Below, one piece after another: positions 25,894 through 34,953 of a DNA stretch of 46,658 bases. Origin of the DNA: Rhodobacteraceae bacterium UBA6273 (GTDB lineage Bacteria > Pseudomonadota > Alphaproteobacteria > Rhodobacterales > Rhodobacteraceae); assembly GCA_002440625.1 (NCBI GenBank), contig DJUV01000332.1:1-46658 (forward strand), read 5' to 3'. Under the pieces are notes generated by a model, which worked only from the letters and a program-made list of their open reading frames with translations, was not told the origin of the DNA and did not search any database. Position numbers and translations under genes: made by a program. The number at the start of each line of letters is the position of its first letter. The first letter of the stretch is position 1.

Positions 25894-26352
25894 TCACACC
25901 TCGACTGGAACTGCACCCTGGGCCAGCTTGAGCCGGGTCCAGAGGTTCATGTTGATCACGACCGCGGCGATCTCGGCTATGGCAGTCTGGTCAAAATGTG
26001 TGGTCAGGGCGGCATGGCGGGCGGGAAAGACGGTCAGATCATAGGCTGTCAGCGCCTCAGCATAGGCCAGCGCGCAGCGCTCAGCGTCCGAAAACATCGT
26101 ACTTTCCCGCCAGGAGGCCAGATGAGCCACTTTTTCGAGGCCAATACCGCGTTCCTGAGCGGCCTTGGTATGCAGGATCAGGCAGTAAGAGCAGGGGTTC
26201 ATCTGCGCGACCCGAAGCCGCAGGAGTTGGGCCAGTTGCGCGTCGATCGACATATCGGCGGTATATCCGACCGAGGCCGCCATCTGCTTGGCAATCCCGT
26301 GAAATTCGATCAGGTCCGGATCAAAGCGGGTGTTCTCAAAATTGACAGTCAT
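25894..26352 (-). CDS. Carboxymuconolactone decarboxylase/AhpD-like protein
   Basis: 152 residues from the ATG at 26352, preceded by GGAGG with 5 nt spacing. An all-helical CMD domain carries the AhpD-type centre NPCSYCLILHTKAA (CxxC followed by His). Other blocks are LLRLRVAQM and FSDAERCALAYAEALT. Such proteins act as thiol peroxidases or reductants in AhpC-like cycles. It overlaps the upstream Grx-GNAT gene by 17 nt. Confidence 0.85.
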   Translation of the reverse strand: MTVNFENTRFDPDLIEFHGIAKQMAASVGYTADMSIDAQLAQLLRLRVAQMNPCSYCLILHTKAAQERGIGLEKVAHLASWRESTMFSDAERCALAYAEALTAYDLTVFPARHAALTTHFDQTAIAEIAAVVINMNLWTRLKLAQGAVPVEV

Positions 26353-26881
26353 CACAACCTCCGAGGGCAAATTTTTGTCGCCACTCCGGGCGACTGGCGG
26401 CGATCTTCCGCAGGAAAGGACAAGTCAGCCGGATTTCATGCGGGCGGTACTGCACCAAATCGAAAACTTCGGTCGCAAAGCGGGTTCCTAGACCCGTGCC
26501 CCGCAACGAAGGGTCAGTTTCGATATGGCCCAACACCATGCGATCCCCCTGCCAGTGGTAGCTGACAAAGGCATCGCTGGGCGTCATGTGGCGGACAAAG
26601 CGGTGGCCGCGTTCGTCATGGACAAGCCCAGGATCATATAGCCCGGCGCGCGCAAGTTCCTTGTCCAATTTGGGCAAAGTCGGATTGCGCACCTTACGGC
26701 CCTTGATCTGAAAGGTGGGAAACTTGTCCGCACTTCCCGCCAACTCCGTCAGACGCCGCGCGGCATCTGGATCCTTGTCCACCTCGGCAAGTTCGTAGTC
26801 GAGTCCACGTTCGGCCAAGGCGGCCTGATAGAATCGCGTCTTGTGGCAGCGGTCCTCGCCGAAAAGCGTGATATCAGCCAT
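26336..26881 (-). CDS. Glutaredoxin-like / GNAT acetyltransferase fusion
   Basis: 181 residues from the ATG at 26881, with GAGG 6 nt upstream. Residues 1-80 are glutaredoxin-like: ITLFGEDRCHKTRFYQAAL has a single Cys (monothiol, C-H-K-T) and KFPTFQIKG the cis-Pro turn. Residues 90-181 are a small YidJ-type GNAT domain: VLGHIETDPSLRGTGLGTRF includes the acetyl-CoA loop. A fusion of these two domains is unusual. The partner substrates are unknown. It overlaps the flavoprotein gene by 8 nt. Confidence 0.78.
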   Translation of the reverse strand: MADITLFGEDRCHKTRFYQAALAERGLDYELAEVDKDPDAARRLTELAGSADKFPTFQIKGRKVRNPTLPKLDKELARAGLYDPGLVHDERGHRFVRHMTPSDAFVSYHWQGDRMVLGHIETDPSLRGTGLGTRFATEVFDLVQYRPHEIRLTCPFLRKIAASRPEWRQKFALGGCDDCQF

Positions 26882-28286
26882 CTGTGGCCTCAAGGGGCTT
26901 CAATCCGGCAAGGATCGTAGGCAAGAATTCCGCCACCGTGGGATGAACCGGCAGGGCCTGCTGCATGATCCGGTAGCTTGCGCCGGTCGCCATGAAATTC
27001 GTCAGCGCGGCGATGATCTCGTCGCCGGCAAATCCAAAGACGGTTGCGCCCAAGAACCGTTCGCTTTCGGCATCGACGATCAGCCGGATCAGGCCGATCG
27101 TCTCGCCCTCTTCCTTCGCACGGCTTACCCGCTCCATGGGCAGGTCGGAGATCAGGATGCGTTGTCCGTTGGCCACCAGCGCCTGCGCCTCAGCCCGGGT
27201 CAGCCCGACCCGACCGAGCGGTGGATCGGTGAACATGGCGTAGGTTGTAATGCGGGCGTCCGCGCCCTGCCACTGGTGCAGGTCGGTCAGCCCGTCGCGG
27301 TGGGCCAGCACGATTTCATGGTCGTGATAGGAGGTATGGGTAAAAGCGCCGCGCCGATTGATGTCGCCCAAGGCCCAGATGCCCGGCACCTCGGTCCTCA
27401 GTTGCGCATCGGTGACGATATACCCGCGCTTGTCGGCGGTCAGCCCGACCGAGGCGAGGTTCAGCTCATCGGTATTCGGCACCCGGCCGGTGGCAAACAG
27501 GATATGGCTGCCGGAAAGCTCCGTGCCATCCTCCAGCGTGACCATAACACCGCGCATCGATTTGCCAACCGAGTCTACGGGCGCGTTCAAGCGCAGGTCG
27601 ATGCCCTCGGCGCGCATGATATCGGCGATGATGCCAGACACATCGGCATCTTCCCGCTCGGCCAGACGGTCAGCGCGGTGCAGGATGGTGACCTGAGATC
27701 CCAGACGCCGGAAGATCTGGCCAAGTTCCAGCCCAATATAGGATCCACCCACCACGATCAGATGGTCGGGCCTTTCAGTCAGCGCCAGAAGACTGGCATT
27801 GTTCAACGGTATGATGGTGTCGATCCCCGGAACCGGGGGCAGAAAGGGCCTTGTGCCGGTGTTCAGATAGACCTGGCGTGCCAGCAACCCCTGATCGCCA
27901 ACCATGACACGGAAGCGGCCATCCACCTCGCGCCCGGCAAAGCGGCCCCAGCCCTGGACGAGCGTGATACCTTCGGTACCCTCAAGCCAACTGGTCAAGC
28001 CCTCTCGCGCGGCGTCCGAACGCGCTCGCATCCGCTCCATAGCGGCTAGAAAGTCAACCTCGATCTGCCCAGTTGTGACGGCAAAATCCGCGGCCCGCCG
28101 CGCCAGATGGGCAACACGCGCAGATTTGCGGAGGGTCTTGGTGGGCGTGCAGCCGGTGTTTACACAGGTTCCGCCAAGGCGGTCACCTTCAATAAGGGCA
28201 ACTTTATCTCCGCGTCGTGCGAGACCCACCGCAAGAGACGGCGCTGCCTGCCCCGACCCGATGATGATACTATCAAATTCCAGCAT
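26874..28286 (-). CDS. Mercuric-reductase/RclA-like flavin disulfide oxidoreductase
   Basis: A 470-residue class I pyridine-nucleotide disulfide oxidoreductase. It has the FAD site DSIIIGSGQAAPSLAVGLAR, redox pair GGTCVNTGCTPTKTLRKS, NAD(P) site HLIVVGGSYIGLELGQIF, second FAD motif GIWALGDINRRGAFTH, and the C-terminal His-Glu pair HPTVAE. It lacks the N-terminal HMA domain and the C-terminal Cys pair of true MerA, so mercury resistance is doubtful; RclA, which protects against reactive chlorine in E. coli, is an equally good relative. It probably reduces a small thiol or metal substrate using NAD(P)H. Confidence 0.85.
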   Translation of the reverse strand: MLEFDSIIIGSGQAAPSLAVGLARRGDKVALIEGDRLGGTCVNTGCTPTKTLRKSARVAHLARRAADFAVTTGQIEVDFLAAMERMRARSDAAREGLTSWLEGTEGITLVQGWGRFAGREVDGRFRVMVGDQGLLARQVYLNTGTRPFLPPVPGIDTIIPLNNASLLALTERPDHLIVVGGSYIGLELGQIFRRLGSQVTILHRADRLAEREDADVSGIIADIMRAEGIDLRLNAPVDSVGKSMRGVMVTLEDGTELSGSHILFATGRVPNTDELNLASVGLTADKRGYIVTDAQLRTEVPGIWALGDINRRGAFTHTSYHDHEIVLAHRDGLTDLHQWQGADARITTYAMFTDPPLGRVGLTRAEAQALVANGQRILISDLPMERVSRAKEEGETIGLIRLIVDAESERFLGATVFGFAGDEIIAALTNFMATGASYRIMQQALPVHPTVAEFLPTILAGLKPLEATDG

Positions 28287-28331
28287 TCGCGTTCTGTCCC
28301 CTGTTTGTCCTGTCGTGACTCTTTTGCGTGT

Positions 28332-28898
28332 CTATGCCGGATCGACGCCGTGGTAGGGAACGCGCTGCAGCCGGTCATCCTTCAGCACCTTGGTCACCAG
28401 CCAGACATATTCCTCGGCGGCTGTGTCATAGCCCAGCATTGTAAAGCCTTGGCCGAAGGGGCATGGTGGGAAATCCGGATAACCCACGCGAAGCACATAG
28501 CGTCCCGGGTCCACGTTGAATTCGGCCTTACGCACCTTGCGAACGCCATAGCGCAAATCTTCAGCCTCTGATCCCTCGGCACTCGACGCGGCTACCCCGG
28601 TTCGCAGCTTGTCGATCAAAGCCTGCGGGGCGCCCTCGCCCTCAAGGTCCAGCGCATCGACCAGAAACCCGCGGGCCAAGCCATTACCCACATCAAGCGC
28701 ATAGATGTTCGAGGCATCCCCCGATCCGGCCTCGGTCTCGAACCGCAGCTTGGTCACGACGGTGACAGTTGCCGGCTCGACTGGAAGTCCAGTGCTGACG
28801 TCCACAAGCTTGCCTTCCTGGATGCGGAAGTCATGCGTGAACCCCATTTCTGACAGCTCGCTCAGCGCCGCGACGGCATCTTTCGCTTCGATTTTCAA
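28332..28898 (-). CDS. Hypothetical protein in the redox island
   Basis: A 188-residue soluble, acidic protein without signal peptide. The first 60 residues (KIEAKDAVAALSELSEMGFT, HDFRIQEGKLVD) resemble a small domain found in some proteins labelled as phosphoribosyl-pyrophosphate-synthetase-like, but I do not trust that name. CPFGQGFTMLGYDTAAEEYV near the end is distinctive. Function unknown. It lies 51 bp after selO and 45 bp before the flavoprotein gene, on the same strand. Confidence 0.65.
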   Translation of the reverse strand: MKIEAKDAVAALSELSEMGFTHDFRIQEGKLVDVSTGLPVEPATVTVVTKLRFETEAGSGDASNIYALDVGNGLARGFLVDALDLEGEGAPQALIDKLRTGVAASSAEGSEAEDLRYGVRKVRKAEFNVDPGRYVLRVGYPDFPPCPFGQGFTMLGYDTAAEEYVWLVTKVLKDDRLQRVPYHGVDPA

Positions 28899-28949
28899 TG
28901 TCTTCCTCCTCTCGTGTCTATTTCTTGGCTCGGCAGAACAGGTCTGGTG

Positions 28950-30431
28950 TCAGGTGCCACAATAGGTGGTGAATTTCCCGAAACTTACAGGTGCGGGGCG
29001 GGCGTAGTCCTCGGCACCCGACTGTTCGGTGAACGGCTCGGACAAAAGCCCGAGCAGACGGTCGAATGGGGCCATGTCGCCCCCCACGGCCGCCGATAAT
29101 GCTGCATCGACTAGGTGATTGCGTGGTATATAGATCGGGTTCACTCGGTCCATTGCCTCGGCCCGCGCCGTCTCGGGGATGATCTCGTCGCGCATCCTTC
29201 TAAGGTAGCGTTCGAGCCAAGGATCGAAGCGGGCGGTGTCCGAAAATAAGTCACGAACAGGTGATGAATAGCCGCGAACCAGAGTTCCCATCGCGCGGAA
29301 AAGACCCGTGTAATCCACCCCTTGCCCTTCTGCCGCCGTCAGAAGATCGTTGGCCAGATCCAGATCACCGGGCAATTCCTTGAAAAGGCCCAGCTTGGCC
29401 CGCATCCCCTTGAGCCAGAGCGATTGGTAATGAGAGGGGAAGGCGTTGATTTCGTTGGTCAGCTGGCGAACTGCATCCTCGCTGTCGTCTGGGTTCACCA
29501 GATCAATCAGCGTCTCGGCAAAGCGGGACAGGTTCCATTGCATGATTGGCGGCTGGTTGCCAAAGGCGTAGCGCCCATGTTCGTCGATTGAGCTGAACAC
29601 GGCTTTGGGATCATAGGCATCGATGAAAGCGCAAGGTCCGTAGTCGATGGTCTCGCCAGAAATGGTCGTGTTGTCGGTGTTCATCACCCCGTGAACGAAG
29701 CCCACATGCACCCATTGTGCGACAAGCGCCGCCTGTGCGTCGCGGACCCGGCGAAACAATTCCAGATACTTGTCGTCGCGGGCAGCGATCTCGGGAAAAT
29801 GGCGATCTATGGCATAGTCTGCCAGCTGGCGCACCTTTTGCACCTCGCCCCGGGCGGCAAAGAACTGAAACGTGCCCACCCGCAGGTGCGAAGAGGCAAC
29901 CCGTGCCAGAACTGCCCCCGGTTCGGGCCCATTCTGCCGCATCACCGCTTCACCCGTTAGCGTTGCGGCAAGCGCCCGTGTCGTTGGTATCCCCAACGCA
30001 TGCATCGCTTCACCGAACAAGTATTCGCGCAGCACCGGCCCCAGCACCGCCTTGCCATCGCCGCCGCGCGAAAAGGGCGTGCGGCCCGATCCTTTCAAAT
30101 GGATGTCGCGCCGCTGACCTTTTCGGTCGATCACCTCGCCCAGAAGCAGCGCTCGTCCGTCACCAAGCTGCGGAGAGAAGCCACCGAACTGGTGCCCGGC
30201 ATAGGCCATGGCCAGGGGCAGAGCACCTTCGGGTGCCGCGCCCCCGCTCAGCATGACCGCCCCCGGCCCCGCGGCTAAGGACGGGCCATCAAGCCCCAGG
30301 TCGGCCGCCAATGCCGTGTTCAACCGCAGGACTTCCGGCGCCGGGGCCTTGGAGCCGACCCAAGGCACATAGAACCCTTCAAGATCGCGGGCATAGCTGT
30401 TGTCAAAGGCAATGGCAGGTTGCTTGTCCAT
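28950..30431 (-). CDS. selO: Protein adenylyltransferase SelO (YdiU)
   Basis: A 493-residue pseudokinase-fold AMP transferase. Diagnostic blocks are YAGHQFGGFSPQLGDGRALL, IHLKGSGRTPFSRGGDGKAV, LREYLFGEAMHALGIPTTRA and FVHGVMNTDNTTISGETIDY. The C-terminus FTTYCGT keeps the family's terminal Cys. SelO AMPylates Ser/Thr/Tyr of proteins, and in bacteria the known targets include redox proteins such as glutaredoxin, which suits this island's glutaredoxin-like gene (established for E. coli; inference here). The length is normal for the family. Confidence 0.93.
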   Translation of the reverse strand: MDKQPAIAFDNSYARDLEGFYVPWVGSKAPAPEVLRLNTALAADLGLDGPSLAAGPGAVMLSGGAAPEGALPLAMAYAGHQFGGFSPQLGDGRALLLGEVIDRKGQRRDIHLKGSGRTPFSRGGDGKAVLGPVLREYLFGEAMHALGIPTTRALAATLTGEAVMRQNGPEPGAVLARVASSHLRVGTFQFFAARGEVQKVRQLADYAIDRHFPEIAARDDKYLELFRRVRDAQAALVAQWVHVGFVHGVMNTDNTTISGETIDYGPCAFIDAYDPKAVFSSIDEHGRYAFGNQPPIMQWNLSRFAETLIDLVNPDDSEDAVRQLTNEINAFPSHYQSLWLKGMRAKLGLFKELPGDLDLANDLLTAAEGQGVDYTGLFRAMGTLVRGYSSPVRDLFSDTARFDPWLERYLRRMRDEIIPETARAEAMDRVNPIYIPRNHLVDAALSAAVGGDMAPFDRLLGLLSEPFTEQSGAEDYARPAPVSFGKFTTYCGT

Positions 30432-30467
30432 GGGAACTTTCTTGGAATGATCTGACTTGAAGGTGTC

Positions 30468-30968
30468 TCAGGCAAAACTCAGGTCGGCGTCATCCGCCCC
30501 GAGTGCGGCAAGGAAGCGGCGCGCGTCTAGGCGGAAATCAGCATGGACAACGTTCCCTGCCGGATCGATGATGGTGAACCAAGGCGTACCTCCGGAACGG
30601 TAATCCTCCATAAAGGTGGGATAGCGTTCGCCTTCCGGGGGCAGGTCTTGCCCAAAGGGAATGGCCAGACCATAGCGTTGTTGGTTCAGCCGCAGCTTGT
30701 CGAATGTGTTCACTTCTGCGCCTTCGAACACGGTCTGGATAACGGCAAAGCCGAAGCCCTTGTCCTTCAGCACTTCATGCAGGATCTTCAGGGTCGGAAA
30801 GCCGCGCGAGTGGCAACCGGGGCACCAGTCCTGAAAGCAGAAGATCACCTTGTAGCCCGGCCCCAGGTCCGCCAAGCGGACGGGTTTGTCCATCGGCTTG
30901 CCGTCCTCGTCGATCCAGTCGTTCACTCGCAGTTCGCGGGCCTTGTCGCGCAATCCACCGAAAGCCAT
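30468..30968 (-). CDS. Thioredoxin-fold/AhpC-TSA-like protein with WCPGC centre
   Basis: A 166-residue protein: VIFCFQDWCPGCHSRGFPTL carries the C-P-G-C redox pair, and SGGTPWFTIIDPAGNVVHAD the cis-Pro turn of the thioredoxin fold. No signal peptide, so it is cytoplasmic. It is closest to TlpA/AhpC-TSA-like proteins of unknown specificity and could recycle the Msr enzymes. It lies 36 bp upstream of selO. Confidence 0.82.
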   Translation of the reverse strand: MAFGGLRDKARELRVNDWIDEDGKPMDKPVRLADLGPGYKVIFCFQDWCPGCHSRGFPTLKILHEVLKDKGFGFAVIQTVFEGAEVNTFDKLRLNQQRYGLAIPFGQDLPPEGERYPTFMEDYRSGGTPWFTIIDPAGNVVHADFRLDARRFLAALGADDADLSFA

Positions 30969-30997
30969 TTGTCTTTCCTTTCTGGCCCCAAGGGACC

Positions 30998-32161
30998 TCA
31001 GGCTGTTTCAACAGGACCACCTTCGAGTGATCCCACAAGTTCTTCGACGCGTGGCCCCACCGCACCGCCCGGTCGGCGTTTCAAAATGGCTACCGCGTCC
31101 GACGCGTAGCGAACCCCCTCGATCTCGGTTGCAAAACCTGCACCAACATCGATGCGATTTTGTGCCGCATTCAGCTTCAGCCAGCCTTTCGCGATCATTC
31201 CGCTGACCAGCAAATCCACCAAAAGCTGGTCTCCGGGGCCTGCGGTATTGATCGCCAAAGGCACTGTTTTTTCTTGGCTCTGGCACTCTTTCCCGGTCAC
31301 CCGCAGCCGCACGTTTCCCGCAGTTTCGGCATAGACCCAGATCGGCCTGCCGTTTTCTTCCACGATCCGCCCTGCCGCACGAAGGCGGCGGTATTCCGGG
31401 TCGCCATCAAGCGCGGGCGTCGCGCGATCGCGCAGAACCCGCAGACGCAGTTCCAGGTTCGGCCAGGTCGATCGGAGGAAGTGCATCACGTCCAGAACCT
31501 CGGTCGATGCGCCGAGGCAGGTCACCTCCCACCCCGGCTTCAGGACCCTCGCAATGGCCTCTTCATTGCCGTAAAGCGTCGTGAACGCCGTAGGCCCCGC
31601 ATCCGCGCCAAAGCGCTGGTTTGCCGAGCCGCCGGTAGCCACGTCCACCCGGTCCGCCTCGATCACCTCACCAGTGGCAAGCGTGATCCGGAACAGATCA
31701 CCCGCCCGTGACAGATCGGTGGCCAGCCCCGTAATCAGCCGCACCTGCACCCCGTCATCGACAAGCTTCGCCAAAAGGTCACTGCTAAGTTGCGCCAGAT
31801 AACGGCCATAAATTGCACGGGGCGCGGCGAAGTCGCCAAATGCCCCTTCAGACAACGCCTCAGACCAGCGCCGGAGGTGAAGTGGCTGCGCGGCTGCGAT
31901 CTCAGGAAGCAGGGCGGGCCATTTCCCCGCCAGCCAGTCGGCAAAGCCCTCTGCCATCTCGCCGTTCGGACGATCCAGCAAATAGGCCAGCCGCCAAGGC
32001 TGGCGGGCATCGTGGTCCGCATAGAACCGCCCTGCCCCAAACCGGCCGACATTCGGTCCGATCAGGGTCAGCCGGTCTCCCGGTACCAATCGGGCGGTCG
32101 CCAGAAAGGCCGCGGCGACAGCACCGTCACCGATGATTGCCAGGTGTTGCCGGGCGCCCAT
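30998..32161 (-). CDS. FAD/NAD(P)-binding protein
   Basis: A 387-residue flavoprotein of the FAD-NAD(P)-binding (Pyr_redox_9-like) type. The N-terminal dinucleotide fold is LAIIGDGAVAAAFLATARLV, GRFGAGRFYADHDARQPWRL follows, and VDVATGGSANQRFG lies in the middle. No dithiol pair typical of disulfide reductases is present. Substrate unknown. It begins 3 bp after the msrA stop, so it is co-translated with the Msr pair and may provide electrons to it (inference). Confidence 0.75.
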   Translation of the reverse strand: MGARQHLAIIGDGAVAAAFLATARLVPGDRLTLIGPNVGRFGAGRFYADHDARQPWRLAYLLDRPNGEMAEGFADWLAGKWPALLPEIAAAQPLHLRRWSEALSEGAFGDFAAPRAIYGRYLAQLSSDLLAKLVDDGVQVRLITGLATDLSRAGDLFRITLATGEVIEADRVDVATGGSANQRFGADAGPTAFTTLYGNEEAIARVLKPGWEVTCLGASTEVLDVMHFLRSTWPNLELRLRVLRDRATPALDGDPEYRRLRAAGRIVEENGRPIWVYAETAGNVRLRVTGKECQSQEKTVPLAINTAGPGDQLLVDLLVSGMIAKGWLKLNAAQNRIDVGAGFATEIEGVRYASDAVAILKRRPGGAVGPRVEELVGSLEGGPVETA

Positions 32162-32164
32162 GGC

Positions 32165-32674
32165 TCATTCTGCGGCTGCGCGCTTGGGCAGAACCCAATT
32201 GGGGCGAACGAAATGGCACGTATAGCCATTCGGGATGCGTTCCAGATAGTCCTGATGCTCGGGCTCGGCCTCCCAGAAGTCGCCTGCGGGTTTCAACTCG
32301 GTCTTCACCTTGCCCGGCCACAGACCCGAGGCCTCGACATCCAGGATTGTATCCTCGGCCACCCGTTTCTGGTCGTCCGACGTATAGTAGATGCCCGAAC
32401 GGTAGGAGGTGCCACGGTCGTTGCCCTGCCGGTTCAGCGTGGTCGGGTCATGGATCTGGAAGAAGAACTCGAGCAGTTGACGGTATGACATCTTCGCCGG
32501 ATCGAAGATCACCTCGATCCCTTCGGCGTGGGTCCCATGGTTGCGATAGGTGGCAAATTTCACATCGCCGCCGGTATAGCCGACCCGGGTATCAATCACG
32601 CCCGGCAGCTTGCGGATCAGGTCCTGCATACCCCAGAAGCAGCCACCTGCCAGAACAGCGCGTTCGGTCATCAC
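32165..32674 (-). CDS. msrA: Peptide-methionine (S)-S-oxide reductase MsrA
   Basis: About 168 residues with the canonical active site [20 protein letters not shown], then VGYTGGD, and the family blocks [20 protein letters not shown] and [20 protein letters not shown]. Reduces the S-epimer of methionine sulfoxide in proteins using thioredoxin. The start overlaps the msrB stop as ATGA, so the two reductases are translationally coupled and cover both epimers. Confidence 0.95.
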   Translation of the reverse strand: MMTERAVLAGGCFWGMQDLIRKLPGVIDTRVGYTGGDVKFATYRNHGTHAEGIEVIFDPAKMSYRQLLEFFFQIHDPTTLNRQGNDRGTSYRSGIYYTSDDQKRVAEDTILDVEASGLWPGKVKTELKPAGDFWEAEPEHQDYLERIPNGYTCHFVRPNWVLPKRAAAE

Positions 32675-33108
32675 TTGTCCTCCACCTGATTCAGATATTG
32701 TCCGTAGCCCTGCGCCTCCATTTCTTCCTTCGGCACGAAACGCAGGCTGGCTGAATTGATGCAGTAGCGCAGGCCACCCATCTCGCGCGGGCCATCGTTG
32801 AAGACATGGCCGAGATGGCTGTCGCCATGCTTGGACCGGACTTCGACCCGGCGCATGCCATAGGAATCGTCGCCATGCTCGGTCACATTGTCGATCGGCT
32901 TTGAAAAGGCCGGCCAGCCACAGCCCGAGTTGAACTTTGCGGACGAGGCAAAAAGCGGCTCACCCGAGACAACATCCACATAGATGCCCGGCTCGTAGTG
33001 CTTGTCATATTTTCCGGTAAAGGGTCGCTCGGTGCCGCTTTGCTGCGTGACCCGGTATTGTTCCGGGGTCAGCTTGGATATGGCGTCATCGGTCTTCCGG
33101 TAGGTCAT
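32671..33108 (-). CDS. msrB: Peptide-methionine (R)-S-oxide reductase MsrB
   Basis: A 145-residue SelR-domain protein: [31 protein letters not shown] and [12 protein letters not shown], with the catalytic Cys in the last block and the resolving Cys in CGWPAF. It lacks the two CxxC pairs that bind zinc in many MsrBs, so it is the zinc-free form. It reduces methionine-R-sulfoxide. It is the first gene of the long operon, 107 bp downstream of the LysR gene. Confidence 0.95.
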   Translation of the reverse strand: MTYRKTDDAISKLTPEQYRVTQQSGTERPFTGKYDKHYEPGIYVDVVSGEPLFASSAKFNSGCGWPAFSKPIDNVTEHGDDSYGMRRVEVRSKHGDSHLGHVFNDGPREMGGLRYCINSASLRFVPKEEMEAQGYGQYLNQVEDK

Positions 33109-33215
33109 CGCGTTTCTCCCGGTTCAGTTTCCATGAACAGAAGATGGGCGATGGTGCGAAAAAACGCCAATAGCGGCGGGCTATAGTTGTGATAGCAACC
33201 GGGGTGCGGTGCTTA

Positions 33216-34094
33216 CTAGAAAGACCAATCGAACTGGCGAGCCATCGTCAGTATCTGACGCACCTCGCGCGGGTTGGCCGATCCCGAGACGGCCACAAGC
33301 GACACTTCGCGCGACAGGTCCAACCCTTCGACGGGTCGCAGTGCGATGCCGTCGACGATGACTGAACGTTCCGGCAACGCGCAGACCCCGGCGCCACTGG
33401 CCACCAATTGCTGCACCCAATCCTCGCGTTCGGAATGAACCCGCGGCCGCATGACGATGTTACGGTCCATGAAATGCTTGATCAGCGTAGACCGGAACTC
33501 ACAATGCAAGCGGTCCAGATAGGGTTCCTCTGACATTTCGGTCGGGGTGATCATGGGTTTCTGGGCCAAAGGATGCGTCGCCGCCAAAGCCAAACGCAGA
33601 TACTCGCGGTAGATTGTGACAACCGTCAGTTTCACGTTTGGCCTCGGTGGATCAGTAAGCAGGCACATGTCGTAACGTCCCGACAGAACCTCGGCCTCGG
33701 CTTCGCCCGGCAGCAACGGAAGGAACTGCAATTCCACCATGGGCAACTGTGCCAACACATGGCGCCAGAAAACCGCCATGACTGCCGGCGCGATCGTTGT
33801 TGCAATCCCAACAGCCAAGCGCCGTCGATGCCCCACGACAGATGTAACAACGATCTCCGAGATGGCATCTAGGCTTGCTTGAATGCGCATGAACTCCAGC
33901 TGCACGTCACGCCCCAGTGCCGTCAGTCGCGTGTCTTTGCCATCCCGATAGAGGAGCGGACCGCCCAACTCTTCTTCAAGCCGTTGAATTGCGCGGGTCA
34001 GGCTTGGTTGTGCAACCCCGCTTTGTCGCGCGGCTTCGGTAAAATTCAACGCCTGTGCAAGGTTGAGGTAGTATCGGATCTGGTTCAAGTCCAT
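33216..34094 (-). CDS. LysR-family transcriptional regulator of the redox island
   Basis: 292 residues. The N-terminal winged HTH is MDLNQIRYYLNLAQALNFTE, then QSGVAQPSLTRAIQRLEEEL; the C-terminal effector domain is periplasmic-binding-like. It lies just upstream of msrB on the same strand, so it probably controls the operon and itself, although most LysR regulators are divergent from their target. The effector domain shows cysteines (LHCEFRS, GVCALPERS) that could sense oxidants, as in HypT or OxyR, but this is untested. The perfect palindrome TTATGCATAA at 34127-34136, 33 bp upstream, is a possible operator. Confidence 0.87.
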   Translation of the reverse strand: MDLNQIRYYLNLAQALNFTEAARQSGVAQPSLTRAIQRLEEELGGPLLYRDGKDTRLTALGRDVQLEFMRIQASLDAISEIVVTSVVGHRRRLAVGIATTIAPAVMAVFWRHVLAQLPMVELQFLPLLPGEAEAEVLSGRYDMCLLTDPPRPNVKLTVVTIYREYLRLALAATHPLAQKPMITPTEMSEEPYLDRLHCEFRSTLIKHFMDRNIVMRPRVHSEREDWVQQLVASGAGVCALPERSVIVDGIALRPVEGLDLSREVSLVAVSGSANPREVRQILTMARQFDWSF

Positions 34095-34126
34095 AGAATA
34101 GCGCCTATTTCTTTTGTCTTTGCTTC

Positions 34127-34140
34127 TTATGCATAATGCA
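34127..34140. promoter_or_regulatory. Palindrome upstream of the LysR gene (candidate operator)
   Basis: TTATGCATAA (34127-34136) is a perfect 10-bp palindrome, and TGCATAATGCA (34130-34140) overlaps it as a second dyad. It lies 33-46 bp upstream of the LysR start codon, where an autoregulatory LysR site would be expected. Confidence 0.3.
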
Positions 34141-34304
34141 GGACCTGTCTAGGCTTTCATGGGCAGAGGATGCCCAAGCCCGTACTTGCAATACTTGAGA
34201 GAAACAAGACTACCGTGCTCAGACCGGACAAGTGAAGAGCTATCGACCGGCTACTGTGACGGGTCGTCACATCGGAAATCGCCCTTGTGCTTGTCACCTA
34301 ACGG

Positions 34305-34370
34305 GCTGGCCCACGCGCTTCCATCCAGGCGAGGTTGCGCTGGACGGCGGCTCAGCTGGCACTGGTTATG
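34305..34370 (-). pseudogene. Relic of a DUF1403 C-terminus
   Basis: The minus strand reads TSAS-stop-AAVQRNLAWMEARG, matching LTGASRAAVQRNLGWMEQRG at the C-terminus of the intact DUF1403 gene at 45402-46469. About 20 codons survive, with an in-frame stop. The rest of 34141-34396 holds nothing I can recognise. Confidence 0.5.
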
Positions 34371-34396
34371 GCCTAAGTCATTGAGGAAGAACCCAT

Positions 34397-34953
34397 TTAA
34401 GGGGTGAACGCTCGATCTTTGTGACGGATCGGTAGCATTCTCGCCCGCAACAATTCCGGGCCCGTCCGGCCGTACATGGCGCGGTTGAGGGTCTTCAGAC
34501 GATTGCTCTGACCTTCCGTCTCGCCGTTGCTCCAAGGCATCTCGATGGCGATATTGACTGCCTCAAGGTCTCGGTTCAATGTGCGGGCGAAGCGCGCGAT
34601 GGGCATCAATTCGGTTTCGATTGCGCCGTCGATCCATTCAGGTAGCGGGTCTGCCGCGCCGTTACGCAGGGTACCGTTGAACCGCAAGGCGAGACTTCGC
34701 ATCGTTGCGAAGGATGGCGCGCCGGTCTTGAGAGCGTCGACTTTCCGCGCCTGATCCCTAGTGAGCTGTTAGCGCGGTTTGATGCACAGCTAAGCCGCGA
34801 TGACCCGTGAGATCACGTGCCCAGTTTCCGGGTCCCGGACCGGCTCCAGGATCTGGTGCTCCATGGCGCGGCTCTTCGCTTGCTGTTCAGTTCTGCGCCA
34901 ACCCGCCAGCAGCCGCTGCAAATGCGATTGGCTCCCCTTCGTAGCCACGTGTG
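34397..34953 (-). pseudogene. ISL3-family transposase, C-terminal part
   Basis: The minus strand reads LTRDQARKVDALKTGAPSFA, LPEWIDGAIETELMPIARFA, then IEMPWSNGETEGQSNRLKTL and NRAMYGRTGPELLRARML, the C-terminal half of an ISL3 transposase with its catalytic Glu region. In-frame stops interrupt it near 34760-34800. The upstream piece LQRLLAGWRRTEQQAKSRAM and DPETGHVISRVIAA also fits the family. It is cut by the IS110 at 34954. Confidence 0.7.

Noticed and set aside
26841-28049. 402-codon open frame on the plus strand
   Set aside because: Antisense to the flavin disulfide oxidoreductase, whose motifs are unmistakable.
26874-28286. Mercury resistance (merA) assignment
   Set aside because: No N-terminal HMA domain, no C-terminal Cys pair, and no merR/merT/merP neighbours.
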